This document shows positions 17,386 through 24,577 of a stretch of DNA of 64,000 nucleotides, one piece after another. Under the pieces are notes generated by a model. The model saw only the letters and a program-made list of their open reading frames with translations, did no database searches and was not told where the DNA came from. Position 1 is the stretch's first letter. Each line of letters starts with the position of its first letter. The DNA is from Pseudomonadota bacterium (GTDB taxonomy: Bacteria; Myxococcota; Myxococcia; Myxococcales; Myxococcaceae). The translations under genes were made by a program, and so were the position numbers. The DNA is taken from the NCBI GenBank assembly GCA_023423535.1, contig JAFAFL010000109.1, positions 62,001-126,000 of the forward strand, written 5' to 3'.

Positions 17386-18902
17386 GGCGCGTCCTCCATG
17401 CAGCGGCTCTGCAGACTGAAGCGGTAGGTGCGCAGCTCGTCGTTCCAGTACTCGCCGTTGAAGGCGAAGGCGACCTGGTCGGTTCGCAGCCCCTCCTCCT
17501 CGATGCGCGAGGCGAGCTTCGCGCCGCGCTTGATGCGTTCGTAGAGCTTCAGGCCCACCTCGTAGTCCATCAACCGGACCTGCTCCTCCGCGCGGAGCAG
17601 CTTGTCCGCCTCGCGCCGCACCGCCTCGTCGAGCCGCAGCCGGAACTGCCGGTCCGCCTCCGCCCGCGAGAGGTCGTACGTCGCCGCGAGGTGCTTGAAG
17701 AGCCGCTGTCCGAACGAACCCGCGAAGCGCCCCAGCCGCTCGCGCTCCAGCTCCAGCGCCTCGAGGTGTTCGTGCGCGCGCTGCGTGGCCCCTCTTGTGA
17801 CCGCCGCACGCCGCAGCCGGAGATCAGCGGTCAGCTCACCGCGGTCGCGGATCGTCTCGAGCGAATCGGCGAAGCGCCGCGTCAGCTCGCGGGCCGCACG
17901 CCGCGCCGGCAGGTAGTGGCAGAGGTCGCGGTAGATGAACGCGCGCAGGAGGTACTTGTCGGGGAGGAACTCGTCGCGAAAGGTCGGAGCCTCCAGCGTG
18001 GTGAGCAGGCCCATCGCCGCGTGGAGCTGGCCGAGCTGGTACCGCGCCCACGCCTCCTCCAGATAGAGCGAGGCCTGACCGGGATCGAGCGGTGGCAGCT
18101 GCACCTTCGCGTACGCGTCGAGCGCGCCCTGGTAGTCGCGCGCCTCGTAGCGGAGGCGGCCGACCGCCATCATCGCCTCGTTGCGCATCTGCGGCGTGAG
18201 CTGCGGGTCGGACGCCAGCCCGAGGAACTGCTCCACCATCGCCGCGTCCGCTGCCTTGCCGTTCCGCAGCCGCGTCACGAGCAGCGCGAACTTCGCCCGC
18301 GAGGCCTCCGCGGTCGTGGGCTCCAACCGCGCGAAGTGGTTCTCCGCCCAGCGCTCGTTGCCCGCCTTCAGCGCGAGCAGGCCCTGCTGGTAGTGCGCGT
18401 ACGCCGAGGTCTCCGCGGGCAGGAACGCGAGGTCGAGAGAGCCGAAGATCTGCTCGTCGATCAGCACCTCGTCGTGCGGCAGCTCGGTGAGCCCCTTGAG
18501 CTCCTCCAGCGCCTTCGGGAGCACCGCCGGGTTCGCGCGCTCGCGGGCGATCTTCGCGAGGTGGAACGCGGCCGCGTGACGCAGGCCCAGCTCCTTCAGC
18601 GAGCGCGCGAGGAAGTACTGCGCCCACGGCCGGTTCTCGTCCGTCTGCGGCGCGCCCTCCGCGTAGGCGAAGAGCAGCGGCGCCGCATCGCGGTAGCTCT
18701 TTGCGTAGAAGGCCGCGAGTCCCTTGTCGAGCGCGGCGGGATCCGCCTTCGCGGCAGGCGCGATCGCTTCCTTCGGAGCCGGAGCCGGAGCCGGGGCTTG
18801 AGCCGGAGCGGGCGTCCCTTCCTGCGCGATGGCCACGCCCGTCCACGAGAGCGCAGCGGAGAGCAGCAGCGGCCTGACAGCGTGTACGACCTTCCCCTTC
18901 AT
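17382..18902 (-). CDS. Periplasmic TPR-like protein, possibly GltE/AglT-like
   Basis: 506 residues. Signal peptide ending GVAIAQEG, then a Pro-Ala linker of about 25 residues (APAQAPAPAPAPK) and helical repeats. RPWAQYFLARSLKELGLRHA and WARYQLGQLHAAMGLL are recognisable TPR units. The C-terminal 150 residues are charged and helical. There is no lipobox, whereas M. xanthus GltE is described as a lipoprotein, so equivalence is uncertain. It sits between the beta-barrel gene (4-base gap) and the GltD-like gene (4-base overlap). Confidence 0.75.
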   Translation of the reverse strand: MKGKVVHAVRPLLLSAALSWTGVAIAQEGTPAPAQAPAPAPAPKEAIAPAAKADPAALDKGLAAFYAKSYRDAAPLLFAYAEGAPQTDENRPWAQYFLARSLKELGLRHAAAFHLAKIARERANPAVLPKALEELKGLTELPHDEVLIDEQIFGSLDLAFLPAETSAYAHYQQGLLALKAGNERWAENHFARLEPTTAEASRAKFALLVTRLRNGKAADAAMVEQFLGLASDPQLTPQMRNEAMMAVGRLRYEARDYQGALDAYAKVQLPPLDPGQASLYLEEAWARYQLGQLHAAMGLLTTLEAPTFRDEFLPDKYLLRAFIYRDLCHYLPARRAARELTRRFADSLETIRDRGELTADLRLRRAAVTRGATQRAHEHLEALELERERLGRFAGSFGQRLFKHLAATYDLSRAEADRQFRLRLDEAVRREADKLLRAEEQVRLMDYEVGLKLYERIKRGAKLASRIEEEGLRTDQVAFAFNGEYWNDELRTYRFSLQSRCMEDAP

Positions 18903-18906
18903 CGCG

Positions 18907-19554
18907 TCATTCCGTCGCGCCGAAGTTGAACGCGGTGGAGAGCTGGATCGTGGGCACGTGCAGCACTCGGCGTCCGCCGAGCACCACGTTGTCCGTCACG
19001 TCGAGCCGGAACGAGAGCCACTGGGTGCTGAAGAGCCGCGCGCCCACGCCCAGATTGATCGCCGGCCGGTACGCCTGGCCCACGTTCATCTTCATCACCG
19101 TGGCGCCGGCGGTGAGGTGTCCGCCGAAGTGGAGCACCTTCGCGTTCATCACCGCGACCTTGCCGTAGAACGGGCTCCACATGAGGTCGCTGCCGGCCAT
19201 CCACTCCACCTGCTCGAAGACGGTGGGCTGCACGCCGAAGTCGCGCTCGAGCTGCGTGCGCAGGCCGGTGTCGAAGCTGTAGCTGCGCGCCGCGCGGCCG
19301 ACCTGCCAGGCGAAGTGATCGTTGAAGTGCCACGTGTAGCCGACCTGCGCGGCCACGCCCTTGTAGAAGGAGTCGAGCGGCAGCACGGTGAGCCCGACGC
19401 CGAGCTCGTGGTTCATCCGGTAGAGGCGCTCCTGCACCGCGCTGACGCGGCCGGGGTTCTCGAGCTCTCGCAACTGCGCGGAGGCGGTGCCCGCGGCGAG
19501 CACCGCACCCAGCGCGAGTGCGCGGAGGAGCGGCGGGAGGGTGTGTCTCGTCAT
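18907..19554 (-). CDS. Outer-membrane beta-barrel protein, GltH/NfsH-like
   Basis: 215 residues with a signal peptide (ending GTASAQLRE). The mature part alternates hydrophobic and polar residues in strands rich in aromatic belts (AAQVGYTWHFNDHFAWQVG, GVGARLFSTQWLSFRLD) and ends in a strand before AFNFGATE. This fits the small 'OMP_myx_plus' type barrels found in myxobacterial gliding and sporulation clusters. It is encoded five bases downstream of the FHA/AgmX protein, the same adjacency as gltG-gltH. Predicted to form an outer-membrane port or anchor of the trans-envelope complex. Confidence 0.8.
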   Translation of the reverse strand: MTRHTLPPLLRALALGAVLAAGTASAQLRELENPGRVSAVQERLYRMNHELGVGLTVLPLDSFYKGVAAQVGYTWHFNDHFAWQVGRAARSYSFDTGLRTQLERDFGVQPTVFEQVEWMAGSDLMWSPFYGKVAVMNAKVLHFGGHLTAGATVMKMNVGQAYRPAINLGVGARLFSTQWLSFRLDVTDNVVLGGRRVLHVPTIQLSTAFNFGATE

Positions 19555-19559
19555 GGTGC

Positions 19560-21758
19560 CTAATACCCGACCGAGTTGAAGACGAAGGGGTAGGTGACGA
19601 TCACCTGCCCGCCCTTCGCCTGGGGGAACTTCCAGGTCTTGATGCTGCGGAGGATGCAGGCCTCGACCTCGGCGTTGCGCAGCGTGGAGGACTTCGTCTT
19701 CGCGGTGGTGACGCCGCCCTGCGTATTGATGCTCCACTCGAGCACCGCCTTGCCCGCGAGGCCCGGCTCCTTGAGGAGCGCGCGCTCGTAGCAGGCGCGG
19801 ACCTCCTGCAGGTTCGCGTTGATGACCTTTGCCACCCCGTCGCGATCGATGCTGCCCTGCGCCGCGACCTGACGTGCGCTGGCGCGGGTGACGGTGCCGC
19901 CGACCTTGCCGCCGGAGCCGAAGCCCTTCGAGCCCAGCGCGCCGATGCCGCCGCCACCCTTGCCCTGCAGCACCTCGAGGCCTCGCGTTCCCGCGCCGCC
20001 GCGTCCGCCACCACCGAGCCCGACCGTGCCCAGCCCCGCGTTGGCGATGGGGTCCTTGCCCACCATGTCCGAGAGCTTGAAGCTGTTCTTCTTCGAGCCC
20101 GGCCCGCTGCCCATCTTGTCCACCGCCGCGAGCACGTCCGTCGTCGCAGGTCCCGCCGCGGTCAGCTTCGAGAGCGCCTTCAGCGCCTTGTTCTCCTGCG
20201 CGGCGGGCGAGGTGGTGCGCTTCTCCTGCCGTTTGGCGACGTTCGTCTCCTTCGTCGCGGGCGCCTCCTTCTTGGCCGGCGCCTTCTCCTTCAGCTCCGC
20301 GAGCTTCTTCGCCGCCTCTTCCTTCTTCTTCGGCTCCGGCGCGATGAGCTTCACCGCCACCGGCGGCAGGTGCTTGGGGACGAAGTCGGGGACCTCGTGG
20401 GTGTCGGGCGCGAGCACCACCAGCGTGGTGAAGCCGCCGCCGAGGAGCACGAAGAGCGCGATGACGAGCCACGGCATGCCCGCCAATGGATTGCCGCGCA
20501 TGCGCTCCGGAGCCGGCGCGCCGAACGCCACGAGCGACATCTCGCCTTCGCTCAGCCGGGCCGCGGTGCCGTGCGCGAGCTCCACGTAGCGGCGGCCACC
20601 CTCCTCGCGGATGTGGCCGGGCGAGAGCGGGAGGAAGTCCTCGGTGCCCGGCCTGCGGACCTCCACCGCGGCCTCGGGCGGAACGAAGAGGCGCCACGCG
20701 TCGCCGTGACGCTGCAGCAGCTCGAAGCCCTGCGCGTTCGCCGGCAGCGTGAAGCCCCAGAGCGGAATGGCCGCGTCGTCCGCGTGGGCGCCGCGCACCG
20801 TCGCCTTGTCGGGGAGCGCGCCGAAGCTGCGCGCGAGCTGCCGGTCCGCGCCCCACCACAGCTCCACGTTCAGCCGCGCCGGGCCCCTCGCATCGGTCGG
20901 AGGACGAGCATGTGCGCTCGAGCGAGCGCGCGGAGCCGGCGCCTCGTGAGTCCCCGGCTTCGTCTCCACCTGTCCCGGCACGCGCGTCTGCGCGGTGACC
21001 GCGGTCTCCTCTTCGATCTCCAGCTCGGACGGGAGGGTGAAGCTGTCCGTCGGAAGATCGATGCCCGGGTAGGACAGCTTCGCCGCGGCGGCCGTGGTGA
21101 CCTGTGGCGCCACCTGCTGCGCCATCCTGCGCGCGGAGGGCACGGTGCCCGCGGGCGTCACCGACGGGGGCGGCACGAGCCTCACCGGCGGCGAAGGCGC
21201 CTTCTCCGGCGCGGTGTCCGCGAGCGCGTGCGAGGTCGCGCGAGGACGACCCTGCGGCATGACGGCGGGCGCGGTGGTGACGGGGGCCTGGGCAGGCACG
21301 GTCGAAGCGATCGCGGCGCTCGCACCCGGATGCGGCGCCGCTGCCGGGCGCGCCGATGGGCCGAGCTGCAGCGGCGATCCGCCGGGAGAGGTGGCACCGA
21401 GCAGCGCGGCGACTTCCGGTGGAGGACCGGAAGGCTGCGCCGCGGGCTGCTTCGTGAGGATGCGGATCTTGAGGAGAAAGGGCCCGACCTGCACCTCGTC
21501 CTGCGCGCGGATCTCGCAGGCGCGGATGCGGTGCCCGTTCACGAAGACGCCACCGCGGGACTGCGCGTCCTGGATCGCGGCGCGGGCGTTGTGGAAGTAG
21601 AGGACCGCGTGCTGCGGCTCGACCTTCGCGTCCTCGAGCCTCAGCTCCGCGGTGCGCGCCGAGCCGACGGTGTACTTGCCCGGGACAAAGACCTCGGTGC
21701 CGACGAGCAGTCCGTCGCGCAGGATGACGAGCTGCAGGACCGCGGCGGTCTCCGTCAC
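19560..21758 (-). CDS. gltG: FHA domain - transmembrane - AgmX/PglI (TonB-like) C-terminal protein, GltG-like
   Basis: 732 residues spanning the inner membrane. Residues 15-100 form an FHA phosphothreonine-binding domain (VGSARTAELRLEDAKVEPQH, VFVNGHRI). Then come a Pro/Ala linker and a second beta module (about 290-420). A single TM helix is at 426-450, followed by a Lys/Ala/Glu-rich periplasmic stalk (475-510). At 620-732 is a TonB-like AgmX/PglI C-terminal domain with VRACYERALLKEP and a closing VTYPFVFN. This order is characteristic of GltG/NfsG, which link cytoplasm to outer membrane. Start is a GTG overlapping the upstream TGA. Confidence 0.85.
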   Translation of the reverse strand: MTETAAVLQLVILRDGLLVGTEVFVPGKYTVGSARTAELRLEDAKVEPQHAVLYFHNARAAIQDAQSRGGVFVNGHRIRACEIRAQDEVQVGPFLLKIRILTKQPAAQPSGPPPEVAALLGATSPGGSPLQLGPSARPAAAPHPGASAAIASTVPAQAPVTTAPAVMPQGRPRATSHALADTAPEKAPSPPVRLVPPPSVTPAGTVPSARRMAQQVAPQVTTAAAAKLSYPGIDLPTDSFTLPSELEIEEETAVTAQTRVPGQVETKPGTHEAPAPRARSSAHARPPTDARGPARLNVELWWGADRQLARSFGALPDKATVRGAHADDAAIPLWGFTLPANAQGFELLQRHGDAWRLFVPPEAAVEVRRPGTEDFLPLSPGHIREEGGRRYVELAHGTAARLSEGEMSLVAFGAPAPERMRGNPLAGMPWLVIALFVLLGGGFTTLVVLAPDTHEVPDFVPKHLPPVAVKLIAPEPKKKEEAAKKLAELKEKAPAKKEAPATKETNVAKRQEKRTTSPAAQENKALKALSKLTAAGPATTDVLAAVDKMGSGPGSKKNSFKLSDMVGKDPIANAGLGTVGLGGGGRGGAGTRGLEVLQGKGGGGIGALGSKGFGSGGKVGGTVTRASARQVAAQGSIDRDGVAKVINANLQEVRACYERALLKEPGLAGKAVLEWSINTQGGVTTAKTKSSTLRNAEVEACILRSIKTWKFPQAKGGQVIVTYPFVFNSVGY

Positions 21759-22171
21759 GGTGCACCCTGCTCGGCGTCGTACACGCTCTCGATGATCTCC
21801 TGCCGGAAGCTCTGGCGCTTTCTCACCATCGGCTCGGTCTTCAGCTCCTTGCGATCGTACAGGTAGACCGAGCCCGCGCGGTTCGTCTGGCCCTGCACGA
21901 GCCGATCGTCGAAGTCGATGCGCGTGGGACCTCGCTGCGTCGGCGCACCGGCGGGCGTCGCAGCGGGTTCGGGCTGCGCGGCCGTCTCCTGCTGCAGCTT
22001 GATCACCGGCTTCTTCGCGCTCGCGGGCTGCGCGTTGCTCTTCTTCTTCTGCGCGTTGGCGTCCTTCTTCGACTTGCGCGTCTGAGCGTGTGCGGTGCCG
22101 TCGCCATCGCCGAAGGGGGACGCCGGCGAGAGAAAGAGGAGGGCGGCGCAGAGGATCGACGCGTGACGCAT
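21755..22171 (-). CDS. Small exported protein, first gene of the Glt/Nfs-like cluster (GltF-position)
   Basis: 138 residues. Signal peptide (MRHASILCAALLFLSPASP...AHAQ), then a Lys/Ala/Gln-rich stretch (about 30-75) and a conserved-looking end (RIDFDDRLVQGQTNRAGSVYLYDRKE). In M. xanthus gltF precedes gltG and gltH; this gene holds that place, but I cannot confirm homology. Frame continues upstream over the opposite gene, so I chose the ATG giving a signal peptide. Probably marks the 5' end of the eight-gene operon, with a TTTAGACT sequence shortly upstream as a possible -10. Confidence 0.75.
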   Translation of the reverse strand: MRHASILCAALLFLSPASPFGDGDGTAHAQTRKSKKDANAQKKKSNAQPASAKKPVIKLQQETAAQPEPAATPAGAPTQRGPTRIDFDDRLVQGQTNRAGSVYLYDRKELKTEPMVRKRQSFRQEIIESVYDAEQGAP

Positions 22172-22300
22172 CGTGTGAAGTCTAAACCGGACGCACGCGC
22201 GAGGGTCAATGCAGCGATCCTGCGTCCCGACGCGCTGGCTCGGCCGGTGTGGCCTGTCGTCCCCACATTGCGGTGCGCACACCACGCGGTTGCCGCGGTT
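22172..22300. promoter_or_regulatory. Divergent promoter region of the Glt/Nfs-like operon
   Basis: 129 bases between the first cluster gene (-) and an opposite lipoprotein gene (+). All eight cluster genes have overlaps or gaps under 10 bases, so their transcription most likely starts here. On the minus strand GGTTTAGACT lies about 10-20 bases before the ATG as a possible -10. No strong -35 is visible. Confidence 0.4.
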
Positions 22301-23452
22301 ATGGTGCCAGGCGTGAAGCTTTCGCCGGACGAAGTGGCGGGCGGGCGTGTCGTGACCCCGCGACATCTGCGCCGTTGGATGACGTTGACCTCCGCGTTGC
22401 TGCTCGTTGCGATCGCCGGTGGGTGCGCGCGCTGCGGAAACGCCTCTCCTCACGGTGACGCGAAAGCGGTGGTGGATGCGCCCGACGGCGTGGAGCTCAA
22501 CGACCCGCTGCTCATCACGCTGGATGCGACGGCACGTGAGCGCATCGAACGGCACCTGCGCAGCAGCCCGCGCTGGGAGGTTCGCGAGGAACGGGGACGC
22601 GTGTACGCGACGCGTCGGCAGACCAACGGCGGCGCGTGCAGCGAGTGCGAGTTGCCCGGCGGTTTTCGGACCTCGGGCGGCGGCTTCTATTCGGACTACC
22701 GCGGACAGGTGCTGATGCAGACGCGCGTGTTGCTCGGGCTGCGAGGCGAGCCGCCGGAAGCGAACGCGACGCCGCTGACGGTCGCGAAGGCGGGCAGCGG
22801 CAAGACGTCGGTGAAGACCACGGCTCCCCGAACGGCCGCGGACGCGACGCCTGACGGCGACTACACGAGCTGGCTGCGGGTGATGGGCACGGACGGCCTC
22901 TACCTCGAGGTCATGGAGCAGTCGCGCGCGCCGGAGAGACGCTTCACGCGCTCCGCGTTGGTCCAGGTGCACGGCGAGCTCGCGAGGGTGCTGGAGAACG
23001 CGGAGGTGCTGGAGGAGGAGGGTTACGTCCCCGCGTTGTGGCCCGACGCGTCCCCGCCGCGCGGCGAGCCGAGGATGGAAGTCCACGACGGCGTGCAGCC
23101 CGGCATCTACGTCGTCACCGCGTGGGTCAATCCGCGCGAGAAGGGCCGCGCCTTCGTGCGCGTCTTCCACGACGAGACGAAGCCCCTGCCGAAAGAGGGG
23201 AAGGCGAAGGAGCAGATCACCACGCCCGGACAGCAGCTCTCTGAAGAGCGCATCCGCGACAGGAGCGTGGAGTTCATCGGCTGGAGCGGGGAGGGCGACG
23301 TGCTCTTCCCCTACCAGTCGGAACTCACCGTGTACGAAGGCGACTGGCACGAGCCCTACGACGCGCGCTTCGAGCTGCGCTTCGTGAACGAGCAGGGCGA
23401 GGAGCGGACGCTGGTCACGACGTCGCGAGGCATCGAAGGCTGGATGCGCTGA
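22301..23452 (+). CDS. Lipoprotein of unknown family
   Basis: 383 residues. The N-terminus has a basic stretch (RHLRRW) followed by a hydrophobic core ending AIAGGC, a lipobox. A CxxC near the start of the mature part (CARC) and a later CSEC pair could bind metal or form disulfides. The rest mixes helix and beta, with YLEVMEQSR and FELRFVNEQGEE. No family recognised. Starts at GTG 22313 or ATG 22379 are also possible; none has a good RBS. It is transcribed divergently from the Glt/Nfs-like operon. Confidence 0.75.
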   Translation: MVPGVKLSPDEVAGGRVVTPRHLRRWMTLTSALLLVAIAGGCARCGNASPHGDAKAVVDAPDGVELNDPLLITLDATARERIERHLRSSPRWEVREERGRVYATRRQTNGGACSECELPGGFRTSGGGFYSDYRGQVLMQTRVLLGLRGEPPEANATPLTVAKAGSGKTSVKTTAPRTAADATPDGDYTSWLRVMGTDGLYLEVMEQSRAPERRFTRSALVQVHGELARVLENAEVLEEEGYVPALWPDASPPRGEPRMEVHDGVQPGIYVVTAWVNPREKGRAFVRVFHDETKPLPKEGKAKEQITTPGQQLSEERIRDRSVEFIGWSGEGDVLFPYQSELTVYEGDWHEPYDARFELRFVNEQGEERTLVTTSRGIEGWMR

Positions 23453-23538
23453 GGGAAGCGGGCGGACGGGCAGGCGGCCGTTGCCTGTCGCAGCGAGCGC
23501 CACGAACTTTGGCCTCAAGGGACCAAGGGGGCTGATCC

Positions 23539-23775
23539 ATGAGCATGATGCAGCAGGACTCGCTGGGACGTTGCGACTTCATCGACGTGCTCGAGGAGGC
23601 GCAGCTGGTGAAGAGGCCGGTGCAGGTGAAGCTCCGCAGCGGCGCCTCGTTCATCGACGTGGTGAAGGACGTGGTCACGAAGGACGGCGAGGAGTTCGTC
23701 GCCTTCGACTCGAACGGCACTTTGAAGCTGAGCGAGATCCAGGCCATGTCGCGTGCGGAGCCGCCGAGGCACTGA
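23539..23775 (+). CDS. Rof-like small protein (possible Rho-binding antiterminator)
   Basis: 78 residues with a good RBS (AAGGGGG, 8 nt before ATG). The sequence CDFIDVLEEAQL, then a beta strand with LRSGASF, DVVTKDGEEFVAF and a closing LKLSEIQAM follows the layout of E. coli Rof (YaeO): CDxxDxLExA, an L-x-x-G turn, a D-E-x-x-x strand and an LxxI ending. Rof adopts an Sm-like fold and inhibits Rho-dependent termination. The match is by eye; another Sm-like RNA-binding role is possible. Confidence 0.6.
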   Translation: MSMMQQDSLGRCDFIDVLEEAQLVKRPVQVKLRSGASFIDVVKDVVTKDGEEFVAFDSNGTLKLSEIQAMSRAEPPRH

Positions 23776-23793
23776 CCTCGCCTTGACGGTGCT

Positions 23794-24249
23794 TCAGGAC
23801 GAGACGGGCTCGAGTTGCAGCCTGTCTCCATACCGCGCGAGATAGCGCTCGAAGTCGGCCGCGTTGCGTGTTCCGAGGCGAGTGACTCCGTGCGAGAGCA
23901 TCACCGCGACGATGTTCGCGTCGTGGACTTGCTTGCCCTTCACCTCGTGTTCTTCGACGAGGCGTAGCCATTGCTCCACGACGGCCTCGTCCTCTTCGAG
24001 AAGTGTGCAGGCGCGACGCCACTTCGCGAGCACTTCGAGCGCCTCGACGACAGTGAACGTACGGCCGCCGATCGGCTTCCTCGTCAGAACGACGAGGAAC
24101 TCGCGGCAGACCTGCGGACAGATGCAGAGCGCCGCCTTCTCGAGTTCGAGCCTCGCCAGATATTGCAGCGCCGCCTGATGCCCCGGATGGAACTCGAGCG
24201 ACACCGCGACGATGAGGCTCGTGTCGAGCAAGACGGGATCAGCGGCCAT
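23794..24249 (-). CDS. vapC: PIN-domain ribonuclease toxin, VapC-like
   Basis: 151 residues. The PIN acidic centre is visible: LLDTSLIV near the N-terminus (Asp9), REFL (about residue 50), HDANIVAVM (Asp about 110), and TRNAADFERY near the end. VapC toxins cleave tRNA or rRNA in a metal-dependent way and are held inactive by the cognate antitoxin. Its start overlaps the upstream small gene by 11 bases, the usual antitoxin-toxin order. Confidence 0.88.
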   Translation of the reverse strand: MAADPVLLDTSLIVAVSLEFHPGHQAALQYLARLELEKAALCICPQVCREFLVVLTRKPIGGRTFTVVEALEVLAKWRRACTLLEEDEAVVEQWLRLVEEHEVKGKQVHDANIVAVMLSHGVTRLGTRNAADFERYLARYGDRLQLEPVSS

Positions 24250-24454
24250 CGTCGTCGTACAGCTCCTCGCGGCTGAGCGAACCAGCGTCCCACGCGCCCG
24301 TCCCCTTGAGGATCGGCGGCTCCCAGTCGAGTGGCGGGGGCCGGAACTTCGATTCGCGAAGGTTCGCTTCGGCGAGTACGCGCTGGCGTTCCTCGGCCGT
24401 GAGCGCCGCGAACTCGCGTGCCAATCGGGAAAGGTCTTCCGAACTTCGCGCCAT
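24239..24454 (-). CDS. Antitoxin of the VapBC-like pair
   Basis: 71 residues immediately upstream of and overlapping the PIN toxin. The N-terminal half is helical (LSRLAREFAALTAEERQRVL). The C-terminal half is Pro/Trp-rich and extended (PPLDWEPPIL, then SREELYDDDGR), as in toxin-neutralising tails. No classical ribbon-helix-helix or AbrB signature is obvious, so the antitoxin family is not assigned. Preceded by GGAG and a TATACA box. Confidence 0.75.
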   Translation of the reverse strand: MARSSEDLSRLAREFAALTAEERQRVLAEANLRESKFRPPPLDWEPPILKGTGAWDAGSLSREELYDDDGR

Positions 24455-24489
24455 GGGAGAAGTGTATAGCCTCCGCTGAATCGGGGCGC

Positions 24490-24501
24490 TCGCTCGAGCG
24501 A
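24490..24501. promoter_or_regulatory. 12-bp palindrome upstream of the toxin-antitoxin pair
   Basis: TCGCTCGAGCGA is a perfect palindrome 36 nt upstream of the antitoxin ATG, just outside a TATACA box at about 24471-24476 on the minus strand. Toxin-antitoxin operons are usually repressed by the complex binding palindromes at this position, so it is a candidate autoregulatory operator. Confidence 0.4.
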
Positions 24502-24577
24502 ACGGACAGCCGAGCCGCTCGGTGTGCAGAGGTGAGACGAGACGAGCGCACGCGCGCGTGTGTTAGCGTCGCGCGCG

